Below are positions 1-5,422 of a stretch of DNA of 5,422 nucleotides, piece by piece. Under the pieces are notes generated by a model. It was not told where the DNA came from. It searched no databases and worked only from the letters and a program-made list of their open reading frames with translations. The position numbers and the translations under genes are program-made. How positions within the stretch are numbered: the first letter of the stretch is position 1; each line of letters begins with the position of its first letter. This DNA comes from an uncultured Erysipelotrichaceae bacterium. GTDB lineage: Bacteria > Bacillota_I > Bacilli_A > Erysipelotrichales > Erysipelotrichaceae. The stretch is from NCBI GenBank assembly GCA_910586285.1, contig CAJUGR010000118.1:1-5422 (forward strand), written 5' to 3'.

Positions 1-1674
1 CAACGGAAAATACATCGCCAAATGCACAATACCGTGTGTTGGAAGCGGATGAACCAACACGGTAACACCGTCAATGATTGCTTCCTTTGTCGCAATCAAT
101 TCCGGCGTATCATTTACTTCTTTCAAGGAAAGCGTCGGCAGTGTGGCAATCTGTGCCGGGGTATCCGGAGTCTGCTGCCAATCCATTAACGCTTTATTTT
201 TCGCAATCAATTCTGCCATTTCCTCTTCGCGAAGCGATGCAATCGTTTGATTTAGCCGTTTTTCTTCCTCATCACGTTCTGCTTGACCTAGCGTCTTGGA
301 AGGAAGCATATGAAGCACACTCATGCCCTCATCTTCCAGCAACAATTCCCGCAATAAATCTTCAAATTCATGGTTTTCAATCATATCACGCAACTTTGTC
401 ATAGCCTCATCATAAACCATATACATTAATGGATCCCCACCGTACAGCCAACTTTTCAAAGCAGATGTCGCCCGCTCCAAACCTTGAGGTTCTGACATTT
501 GACGAAATCGGAAAGCAAGATGATTTACCGATGCCAAAAGCGCCTGTGAATCTAATCCTTTGTCAACGGCTTCGCTGATCGTATCATGAATGAGCTTGCG
601 AATCGCATCGCTGTTTTCATTATTGATATTGCGTACGATTAACAATAAATACGGCTGGGCAATCCCGTCAATGACGCCCATTTCCAAATCCTCGCCTAAA
701 TGAGAGGATAACAGCGCTCTTTTTAACAGGGATTCATTGGTATCGGCAAGCATATCACACAATACCTGCGCTGCCAGTAAACGAGTTCTATCTTTCCATG
801 TGCCAATGATCTTGCCCATGGCCAACATCGCACGATGATCGAAATCTTCCTGTGCAGCGATCTCATAATAACCGTTCCCTTCGTTAGCAGCTGGTCGCTG
901 TTCATCAATATGGAAAGGAACATCGCACTTCTCATAACGCTTCAAATAAGAATTGATCAATGCCAATGTCTCTTCCAATTCAATGTCACCATCAAGGAAA
1001 AAACGCGCGTTAGAAGGGTGATAAAAGCGTTGATAGGTATCGACAAATTGTTCATAAGTTAAATTCAAGATGACTTTCGGATCACCGCCGGAATTAAAGC
1101 GATAACAGTTGTCGGGAAACAACAATTCATTCATGGCATGTTCGATGCGATCATCCACACCGGACATCGCTCCCTTCATCTCATTGAACACTACACCTTT
1201 ATAAATAGGCTGGCCATTCTCCATTTCCATATGATGTCCTTCTTGATAAAAAATATTCGGATTGTGAAGCAACTGCGGTGCAAACACCGCATCCAAATAA
1301 ACGGATGTCAAATTCAAAAAATCATGATGATTACGACTCGATACCGGATACAACGTTTTATCCGGATAAGTCATCGCATTCAGGAACGTATTCATCGAAC
1401 TTTTTAACAGATCAACAAACGGCTCCTTTACCGGATATTTTTTAGATCCGCAGAGCACTGAGTGTTCCAAAATATGGAAAACGCCGGTACTATCCTGAGG
1501 CAGCGTCTGAAACGCCACCGAAAACAGTTTGTTCACTTCTTTGTTGTCCATCCAACAAAGCTGCGCACCGCTTTGATCGTGAATCATCTCGATCAGATTT
1601 CCATTCAATTCTGTTACTTCCCGTACTCGCTGTACCGTAAATCCGGATATCTTTGTTCCTGTTGTGATGTTCAT
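1..1674 (-). CDS. M16C zinc metallopeptidase, PreP/Cym1-like (3' end outside window)
   Basis: The first 558 residues of an insulinase-family (M16) peptidase are visible; the frame is still open at the window edge. PreP-type proteins are usually close to 970 residues, so over a third is missing. The inverted zinc motif HILEH is at residues 67-71: His67 and His71 would bind zinc and Glu70 would be the catalytic base. The distal zinc ligand is probably Glu165 in VVFNEMKG. Flanking text such as LCGSKKYPVKEP (75-86) and NTFLNAMTYPDKTLYPVSS (95-113) is typical of the M16C presequence-protease subgroup, which degrades short unstructured peptides inside a closed chamber. No signal peptide is visible, so it probably acts in the cytosol. 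The ATG at 1672-1674 follows the SD AGGAG by 8 bases. It begins 11 bases after the reductase stop codon, so the two are almost certainly co-transcribed. Family assignment is firm; the physiological substrate is unknown. Confidence 0.95.
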   Translation of the reverse strand, partial: MNITTGTKISGFTVQRVREVTELNGNLIEMIHDQSGAQLCWMDNKEVNKLFSVAFQTLPQDSTGVFHILEHSVLCGSKKYPVKEPFVDLLKSSMNTFLNAMTYPDKTLYPVSSRNHHDFLNLTSVYLDAVFAPQLLHNPNIFYQEGHHMEMENGQPIYKGVVFNEMKGAMSGVDDRIEHAMNELLFPDNCYRFNSGGDPKVILNLTYEQFVDTYQRFYHPSNARFFLDGDIELEETLALINSYLKRYEKCDVPFHIDEQRPAANEGNGYYEIAAQEDFDHRAMLAMGKIIGTWKDRTRLLAAQVLCDMLADTNESLLKRALLSSHLGEDLEMGVIDGIAQPYLLLIVRNINNENSDAIRKLIHDTISEAVDKGLDSQALLASVNHLAFRFRQMSEPQGLERATSALKSWLYGGDPLMYMVYDEAMTKLRDMIENHEFEDLLRELLLEDEGMSVLHMLPSKTLGQAERDEEEKRLNQTIASLREEEMAELIAKNKALMDWQQTPDTPAQIATLPTLSLKEVNDTPELIATKEAIIDGVTVLVHPLPTHGIVHLAMYFPL

Positions 1675-1682
1675 GTTATTTT

Positions 1683-1688
1683 CTCCTA
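1683..1688 (-). promoter_or_regulatory. Ribosome binding site of the M16 peptidase, overlapping the reductase stop codon
   Basis: On the minus strand the reductase stop TAG is the first part of TAGGAG, so the Shine-Dalgarno core AGGAG shares bases with the stop codon. The spacer to the peptidase ATG is 8 bases. This layout favours re-initiation by terminating ribosomes and supports translational coupling of reductase and peptidase. Confidence 0.7.
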
Positions 1689-2549
1689 TCGATTTTGTTG
1701 CGCCAAATAGGCAAACGCCGCATGAGCGACAATATTCCCTTCGCCCAATGATTTGGTAATTTGATAAGGGGTACCGGTACAATCACCAGCCGCAAAACAA
1801 CCTTTAATGTTGGTTGCCATATGACGATCTACCGCCACATGTCCCTGTTCCATGTTCAAATCGGTCAAAAGCACGGCCGGAGATATGGAATGTTTCAGAA
1901 AGAACACGCCGTCAACGGCAATATTTTGCTCATCCTTACAGCGAATGGCACTGACACGCTGATCTCCTAAAATCTCAACAATGGGAGATGATAACCGTTC
2001 ACAATGATCAGCGTCAAGCTTACTGTTTTGAAACAATGGCAGGTAATATACTTTTTGCGCTAAGCCGGCCAAATAGGCAGCTTCTTCTTCCATCGGGGCA
2101 TTATCACAAATCACTGCAATCGTTTTTCCCTGATACAGATTGCCATCACAGGTAGCGCAATAGCTGACACCGCGACCAAGAAATTCTCGTTCTCCGCGCA
2201 GTGGCTTGATCGTTTCCACTCCGGTCGCCAAAATGACACTGTTGGCATAGAAATCATCCTGATTTGCCAACAAGGCAAAATAATCGCCCATCGGATAAAT
2301 TCCGGTAATGTGTTTCTGGGTAACGGTAATACCGGCTTCATCAATATGTTTGGCGAATCGTTCATTCAATTCCGCACCGGATATGACTCCGATTGCCGGA
2401 ACATTGGCAATTTGTTCAGATCGCTGTACTTTATCACTGAGATTGCCTGATCCGAAAAGATAAAAACTTTTATGCCGAATTTGAGCATTCAGTGCCGCCG
2501 ATATACCGGCCGGCCCGCTGCCCACAATGGCAATATCAACTCGTTCCAT
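1686..2549 (-). CDS. trxB: Thioredoxin reductase-like flavoprotein, probably ferredoxin-dependent (FFTR type)
   Basis: A 287-residue flavoprotein with thioredoxin reductase architecture. Numbered from the chosen start, VGSGPAG (9-15) is the FAD dinucleotide fold, ATG at 108-110 is the second FAD-domain motif, CATCDG (131-136) carries the redox cysteines Cys131 and Cys134, and FAAGDC (252-257) contacts the FAD ribityl/pyrophosphate. In NADPH-dependent enzymes the central domain has GGGxSAxEEA and HRRxxxRA. Here those places read ICDNAPMEEEA (147-157) and VYYLPLF (about 167-173), so glycines and phosphate-binding arginines are absent. This and the short length (about 290 against 310-320) match the ferredoxin-dependent flavin thioredoxin reductases described in clostridia. 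Three ATGs stand in a row (2555, 2552, 2549). The SD AAGGAG lies 1, 4 or 7 bases from them, so 2549 is the best start, though 2555 (289 residues) is what an automatic caller may use. A nearby thioredoxin gene (3228-3542) is the obvious partner. Reductase family is firm; electron donor is inferred. Confidence 0.93.
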   Translation of the reverse strand: MERVDIAIVGSGPAGISAALNAQIRHKSFYLFGSGNLSDKVQRSEQIANVPAIGVISGAELNERFAKHIDEAGITVTQKHITGIYPMGDYFALLANQDDFYANSVILATGVETIKPLRGEREFLGRGVSYCATCDGNLYQGKTIAVICDNAPMEEEAAYLAGLAQKVYYLPLFQNSKLDADHCERLSSPIVEILGDQRVSAIRCKDEQNIAVDGVFFLKHSISPAVLLTDLNMEQGHVAVDRHMATNIKGCFAAGDCTGTPYQITKSLGEGNIVAHAAFAYLAQQNR

Positions 2550-2556
2550 CATCATT

Positions 2557-2562
2557 CTCCTT
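2557..2562 (-). promoter_or_regulatory. Ribosome binding site that decides the reductase start
   Basis: AAGGAG on the minus strand is followed by one A and then three consecutive ATG codons. The spacing is 1 base to the first ATG and 7 bases to the third, so initiation at the third (2549) is favoured. Confidence 0.75.
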
Positions 2563-2568
2563 AAACTG

Positions 2569-2602
2569 AAAGAGCCTGTTGCAGGAATGCCGCAGACTCT
2601 TT
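2569..2602 (-). terminator. Intercistronic hairpin, possible weak terminator or attenuator
   Basis: Between the lipoprotein stop and the reductase SD, the minus strand can fold: AAAGAG pairs with CTCTTT, then a T-G wobble and CTG with CAG, a 2x2 internal loop, and GCA with TGC around a TTCC loop. The 3' side ends in only three T residues before CAG, so it is not a classic rho-independent terminator. It may set the relative level of lipoprotein and reductase by partial termination, or protect a processed 3' end. It was found by eye with no folding energy computed. Confidence 0.35.
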
Positions 2603-2613
2603 GATCACATTCA

Positions 2614-3156
2614 TTACATATCGGGAGTTACATTTAAAGCAGTAAGAAGCTGTTGGTAGGCATTGTTAAAGGCCTCATAGTTAGCATCATCCAGAATAGA
2701 AGTTTCAAAGGAGAACGCCACATTCCCGACAAGGTGATCCACCGGCAATGATGCATATTCACCCGGCAGCGTATGATTTTCCTTAATGCTCTTGATCCAT
2801 TCGTTCATCTGTTCCTCACTGGTGTCAGCATTATCGGATTTCATAATCAAAATCATCACCCTATCCGTTCCTTCTTTATTCCACCATCCGGCACATTCAT
2901 TGACCGGAGTGTCCGGCCAATAAGATGTGTGATCCTGAATCCACGTTTCATATCCATTGTCATTACTGAACACACCGGCTTCGGTAAAATAATCAACAAA
3001 ATTCTGTCCGCTCCATTCACTTATTTCCGCAGGATATTTACTCATATCCACATCGGTACTGTTCTCATCGTCATTTTTGCCATCTGATTCTTTGTTGCAT
3101 CCGGCAAAGCAAACCAACAGGAATGCTGCCAGAACGACTTTCATTACTTTTTTCAT
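2614..3156 (-). CDS. Small putative lipoprotein of unknown function
   Basis: A 180-residue protein with a lipoprotein signal peptide: basic start MKKVMK, hydrophobic stretch VVLAAFLLV, then FAGC with the lipidated cysteine at residue 20. Phe at the -3 position is less common than Leu, but the pattern otherwise fits signal peptidase II. Next comes a polar Asp/Asn/Ser-rich linker (about 21-38) as in many surface-tethered lipoproteins, then a globular part rich in Trp and Tyr (such as Trp48, Trp72, Trp80, Trp91, Trp92), predicted to sit on the outer face of the membrane. One further cysteine, Cys88, remains in the mature protein. I do not recognise the family. The ATG has a near-perfect SD, AGGAGG at 3163-3168, with a 6-base spacer. 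A sigma-A type promoter lies just upstream, so it may be transcribed separately from the thioredoxin gene. It sits between a thioredoxin and its likely reductase, but nothing in its sequence shows a redox role. Confidence 0.88.
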   Translation of the reverse strand: MKKVMKVVLAAFLLVCFAGCNKESDGKNDDENSTDVDMSKYPAEISEWSGQNFVDYFTEAGVFSNDNGYETWIQDHTSYWPDTPVNECAGWWNKEGTDRVMILIMKSDNADTSEEQMNEWIKSIKENHTLPGEYASLPVDHLVGNVAFSFETSILDDANYEAFNNAYQQLLTALNVTPDM

Positions 3157-3219
3157 GGATATCCTCCTTTAAAGTATCTATTTATTCATTGATCACCCAT
3201 TTAATAAACTTACACTGTC

Positions 3220-3248
3220 ATTTTAAATCAATATAGAATTTCCGTCAA
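3220..3248 (-). promoter_or_regulatory. Sigma-A type promoter for the lipoprotein and downstream genes
   Basis: On the minus strand a -35 box TTGACG (3243-3248, 5 of 6 matches to TTGACA) is separated by exactly 17 bases from a -10 box TAAAAT (3220-3225, 5 of 6 matches to TATAAT). The spacer is AT-rich. Transcription would start near 3213, giving a leader of about 57 bases before the lipoprotein ATG. The -35 box lies within the last codons of the thioredoxin gene and the -10 box just past its stop. It could give the lipoprotein, reductase and peptidase a supply of transcript independent of the genes upstream. Confidence 0.65.
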
Positions 3249-3542
3249 GCGTGCCATGATCATATCCTTACTGTCAAAGCCCGTTTCATGGGCAATGATC
3301 TTCCCGTCTTTATAATAATAGACATCGGGAATACCGTTAATTTTAAACTCCTCCGACCGCTTTGGGCATTCATCCACATCGACCTTAACGATGTTTAAAA
3401 ACGGGAATTCATCGTCTAATTCTTCCAAAACAACGGCAAGCATTTTACATGGCCCACACGTTTTTGAGAAAAAATCCACAATAACTACACCTTCACTTAC
3501 CAGTTCATCATACGTTTCATCGGTTGCATATTTGATCGACAT
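3228..3542 (-). CDS. trxA: Thioredoxin with a TCGPC active site
   Basis: A 104-residue single-domain thioredoxin, the normal size for the family. The active site reads SKTCGPCKML with Cys29 and Cys32. The segment VVIVDFFS before it and IVKVDVDECP (51-60) after it are the usual beta strands. The cis-proline loop is GIPDVYYYKDG, with Pro72. Two departures from the classic form stand out: Thr replaces the Trp normally found just before the first cysteine, and Asp73 follows the cis-proline where Thr is usual. A third cysteine, Cys59, is present. No signal peptide is seen, so it is cytosolic. The ATG starts one base after the TAA of the trigger-factor-like gene, and its SD AGGAG (3550-3554, 7-base spacer) lies inside that gene's end, so translation of the two is probably coupled. 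The likely electron source is the flavoprotein at 1686-2549. The trxA symbol is by family; it may not be the main thioredoxin of the cell. Confidence 0.93.
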   Translation of the reverse strand: MSIKYATDETYDELVSEGVVIVDFFSKTCGPCKMLAVVLEELDDEFPFLNIVKVDVDECPKRSEEFKINGIPDVYYYKDGKIIAHETGFDSKDMIMARLTEILY

Positions 3543-3543
3543 A

Positions 3544-4389
3544 TTACTTCTCCTCTCTGATTTGCAAATTTGCTTTTACATATTCTTCTAAGAATGCCCA
3601 TCCGTTATTTTCGATTTCTTCTATTGATTGTTTTTGATGAATCTCCAGCAGCCACAGGTCGGACGCGATCACCCGTTCCATTTCAATTCGCAACATGGTA
3701 TCCATTTCATCGAAGCTTTCTACTCCGAAAAGGATCTTTAAATCTTCAGTGGAAAGATCTTCCAAAGTCTGCCCCTTTTCTTCCTTGAGTTCAGTGTTAA
3801 TTTCCATTTTGACTGCTTTTACTCGCTCCGCTAACTCATCCTCATCAAAATCCCAATCACTGTGTGTCAATACATACTCCATAATATCGTCCATCGTTTG
3901 ATAAAGAATGCTCTGTTTTTCTTTTTGACAATAGTCTTCGATCACTTTTTGGCGATATTGTGCTACCGTTGTAATCCCCGCAAATTCCTCATGTTCTGTG
4001 GCATACACAGCGGCCATTTCATCGGTTGGCTGAGGAAACAATGTACGACTGGCTTGTTTGATTGTAACGTTAACCGGTTGGTTTTGAACGGTAACTGTAA
4101 AGCTTTCACCACATGAATGATGAATTAACTGGGCTTCTAATTCTTCATCAAACAAACGGGAACCAACGGTAATCGGTACCATTGGACGATTGAATTTAGT
4201 CAATTCACTGACCAAGGAGAGAACAACGACATCACCCTTTGCCACTTCGCTGACCGATTCTGTCTTTTTAAACTTGCGGGTCAAATGCTTCATCTGAACA
4301 TTGATATGCTCAGCAGGACAAGCGATGGTAACCTCCTTTTGAAACGGCGCCTCCCGATAATCCGCCAATTCATTAATTTTTGATTTCAT
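3544..4389 (-). CDS. Trigger-factor-like protein lacking the ribosome-binding domain
   Basis: A 281-residue cytosolic protein resembling the middle and C-terminal parts of trigger factor. Residues about 20-48 look like the linker before the PPIase domain. An FKBP-like segment spans about 50-112 (AKGDVVVLSLVSEL, then ITVGSRLFDEELEAQLI and GESFTVTV). A long charged, helix-rich region follows (about 122-275), like the chaperone arms. Trigger factor is normally about 430 residues and begins with a ribosome-docking domain bearing a GFRxGKxP loop; neither is here. Several aromatic residues of an active FKBP pocket are not evident, so isomerase activity is doubtful. The start is ATG 4389, placed 5 bases after the SD AAAGGAG. 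An in-frame TTG at 4404 would extend it by five residues but would put the SD inside the coding sequence. The 25-base gap after the exporter has no terminator, and the thioredoxin starts one base after its stop. It is probably a dedicated chaperone for a few clients; that role is inferred. Confidence 0.8.
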   Translation of the reverse strand: MKSKINELADYREAPFQKEVTIACPAEHINVQMKHLTRKFKKTESVSEVAKGDVVVLSLVSELTKFNRPMVPITVGSRLFDEELEAQLIHHSCGESFTVTVQNQPVNVTIKQASRTLFPQPTDEMAAVYATEHEEFAGITTVAQYRQKVIEDYCQKEKQSILYQTMDDIMEYVLTHSDWDFDEDELAERVKAVKMEINTELKEEKGQTLEDLSTEDLKILFGVESFDEMDTMLRIEMERVIASDLWLLEIHQKQSIEEIENNGWAFLEEYVKANLQIREEK

Positions 4390-4394
4390 AAAAT

Positions 4395-4401
4395 CTCCTT
4401 T
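4395..4401 (-). promoter_or_regulatory. Ribosome binding site that decides the trigger-factor-like start
   Basis: AAAGGAG lies 5 bases upstream of the ATG at 4387-4389. It overlaps the codons that follow an in-frame TTG at 4404, which argues against the TTG as the real start. Confidence 0.8.
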
Positions 4402-4414
4402 CAATAAATAATAT

Positions 4415-5422
4415 TTATGATCCGGATGACGCTACTTTCAGCTGGCGCAAAGTTGGACTATTTGCCTCTGTCTCATCTCGGGTTCCTTCTGCTTCCACGC
4501 AGCCGTCTTTTAATACGATAATATGATCAGCACGATCCAATAACTTCATATCATGGGTAATCATCACCGTAGTGCGATGTTCCATGAGTTTCATTAAGGC
4601 TTCCGTTACCGACTTTTCGCACTGTACATCCATATTGCAGGTGGCCTCATCCAACAACAAATAAGCGGGATCTAGCATGATCGCTCGGGCAATCGCAATT
4701 CGTTGACGCTGTCCGGCCGATAATTTACAGCCGTTTTCGCCGATGACATAGTCATAACCGCCTGGAAGTTCTCGTATAAATTCATGTGCGCAGGCAACTT
4801 TAGCAGCACTTTCCGTTTCCTCTTGAGCAACCGTTCGATCCATTCCGTAATTGATATTGTCGCGAATCGTTCCGTTAAACAACTGTGACTCCTGAAGCAC
4901 ATAAGCCATGCTTTGACGCCATTCCTGTAAATGAATGCTTTCCGCATCATCACTGCCGAAAAGCACTTTTCCTTGATCCGGAGTATAAAAACGCTCCAAC
5001 AGCTTAAACAGCGTTGTCTTACCGGAGCCATTGGTTCCAACGATGACTGTCATCTTTCCTTTTGGAATCGTAAACGATACATCCTTAATCGTTGCTTCTT
5101 TTCCATAACCGAACGTCACATGATCAAAACAAATGTCCTGATCTTCACGATCCATACTGCGCTTTCGTTGATAAACTTCTTCTTTCTTATCCATCAAAGC
5201 GGCAATATAAAACAATTGACCGTTGTAATACATAAAATCCGTATATATGCCGGGTAAAGAAGAAAATGACTGGTATACGATCAAGATGTAACTTTGGAAA
5301 GCCGCCAATTCATTGATCGTAATGCTTCCATCCTTTACCTTTGGAACACCGAGAAGAAAGACCAAAATGGTTATGATATTGGTTAATGAACCCGAAACAA
5401 AACCATTCACCAATGTTAAAAT
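4415..5422 (-). CDS. ABC exporter, fused membrane and ATPase domains (5' end outside window)
   Basis: The last 335 residues of a type I ABC exporter half-transporter; the frame is open at the window edge, so the true start is not visible. A full protein of this kind is usually 550-600 residues. Residues about 1-75 of the visible part hold the last two membrane segments, including the SITINELAAFQSYILIVYQ stretch typical of exporter helix 6. The ATPase domain follows: aromatic A-loop FGYG (about 104-107), Walker A GTNGSGKTT (129-137), Q-loop Gln177, signature LSAGQ (234-238), Walker B YLLLDE (254-259) with catalytic Glu259, and H-loop His290 in MITHD. All catalytic elements are intact. The D-loop region reads CNMD instead of the common SALD. 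It would act at the cytoplasmic membrane as a homo- or heterodimer; substrate cannot be told from this part. The stop lies 25 bases before the next start, suggesting co-transcription. A partner half-transporter may lie just upstream, beyond the window. Confidence 0.95.
   Translation of the reverse strand: MLTLVNGFVSGSLTNIITILVFLLGVPKVKDGSITINELAAFQSYILIVYQSFSSLPGIYTDFMYYNGQLFYIAALMDKKEEVYQRKRSMDREDQDICFDHVTFGYGKEATIKDVSFTIPKGKMTVIVGTNGSGKTTLFKLLERFYTPDQGKVLFGSDDAESIHLQEWRQSMAYVLQESQLFNGTIRDNINYGMDRTVAQEETESAAKVACAHEFIRELPGGYDYVIGENGCKLSAGQRQRIAIARAIMLDPAYLLLDEATCNMDVQCEKSVTEALMKLMEHRTTVMITHDMKLLDRADHIIVLKDGCVEAEGTRDETEANSPTLRQLKVASSGS

Noticed and set aside
78..404. Plus-strand open reading frame of 108 codons.
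   Set aside because: It lies wholly opposite the well-supported M16 peptidase, has no SD, and its translation shows no family features. Other plus-strand frames were dismissed for the same reason.
1320..2390. Repeated occurrence of CCGGATA or its close variants, which looked like a dispersed motif.
   Set aside because: Several copies are explained by Tyr-Pro codons in the peptidase (KKYPV, TYPDK, LYPVS); the rest have no regular spacing or shared flanks.
3178..3206. TTTATT and AATAAA inverted pair downstream of the thioredoxin gene as a terminator.
   Set aside because: The stem is only six A-T pairs with a long unpaired loop, has no T-tract, and lies in the leader of the promoter found at 3220-3248.
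4390..4404. Five-residue N-terminal extension of the trigger-factor-like protein from a TTG at 4404.
   Set aside because: The codons after the TTG contain the SD AAAGGAG of the downstream ATG at 4389, and the TTG itself has no SD in proper position.
4672..5040. Second minus-strand frame of 122 codons inside the ABC exporter.
   Set aside because: It is an out-of-frame shadow of the conserved ATPase domain, whose own frame carries every ABC motif.
5411..5413. Apparent start of the ABC exporter at a TTG.
   Set aside because: The frame stays open to the window edge with membrane-like residues, and the protein begins in the middle of a transmembrane domain, so this is an internal leucine codon.

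Overview
The window reads as chromosomal DNA of a low-to-mid GC Firmicute (Bacillota). The reasons are strong AGGAG-type ribosome binding sites before every complete gene, a sigma-A type promoter, AT-leaning intergenic stretches, and protein types familiar from anaerobic lineages such as Clostridia and Erysipelotrichia. That placement is inferred from protein style, not from a marker gene. All six genes lie on the minus strand and are tightly packed, so transcription runs from high to low coordinates.

In order of transcription the genes are: (1) the 3' part of an ABC exporter with fused membrane and ATPase domains (4415-5422, 5' end outside the window); (2) a trigger-factor-like protein with no ribosome-binding domain (3544-4389); (3) a small thioredoxin with an unusual TCGPC active site (3228-3542), whose start lies one base after the previous stop; (4) a small lipoprotein of unknown function (2614-3156), preceded by its own good promoter that overlaps the end of the thioredoxin gene; (5) a thioredoxin reductase-like flavoprotein (1686-2549) that has the FAD motifs and the CATC redox pair but not the usual NADPH-binding motifs, as in ferredoxin-dependent flavin thioredoxin reductases (FFTR); (6) the 5' part of a large M16C zinc peptidase of the PreP/Cym1 type (1-1674, 3' end outside the window).

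The clearest functional link is between the thioredoxin and the reductase, which could form a ferredoxin-driven, pyridine-nucleotide-independent thioredoxin system suited to an anaerobe. The trigger-factor-like protein is probably translationally coupled to the thioredoxin, suggesting joint work in folding or redox handling of cytosolic clients. The exporter, lipoprotein and peptidase may belong to the same transcription unit or only share the neighbourhood; an export or maturation role for the whole cluster is speculation. No RNA genes, CRISPR arrays, insertion sequences or long repeats were seen. The longest non-coding gap is about 71 bases.
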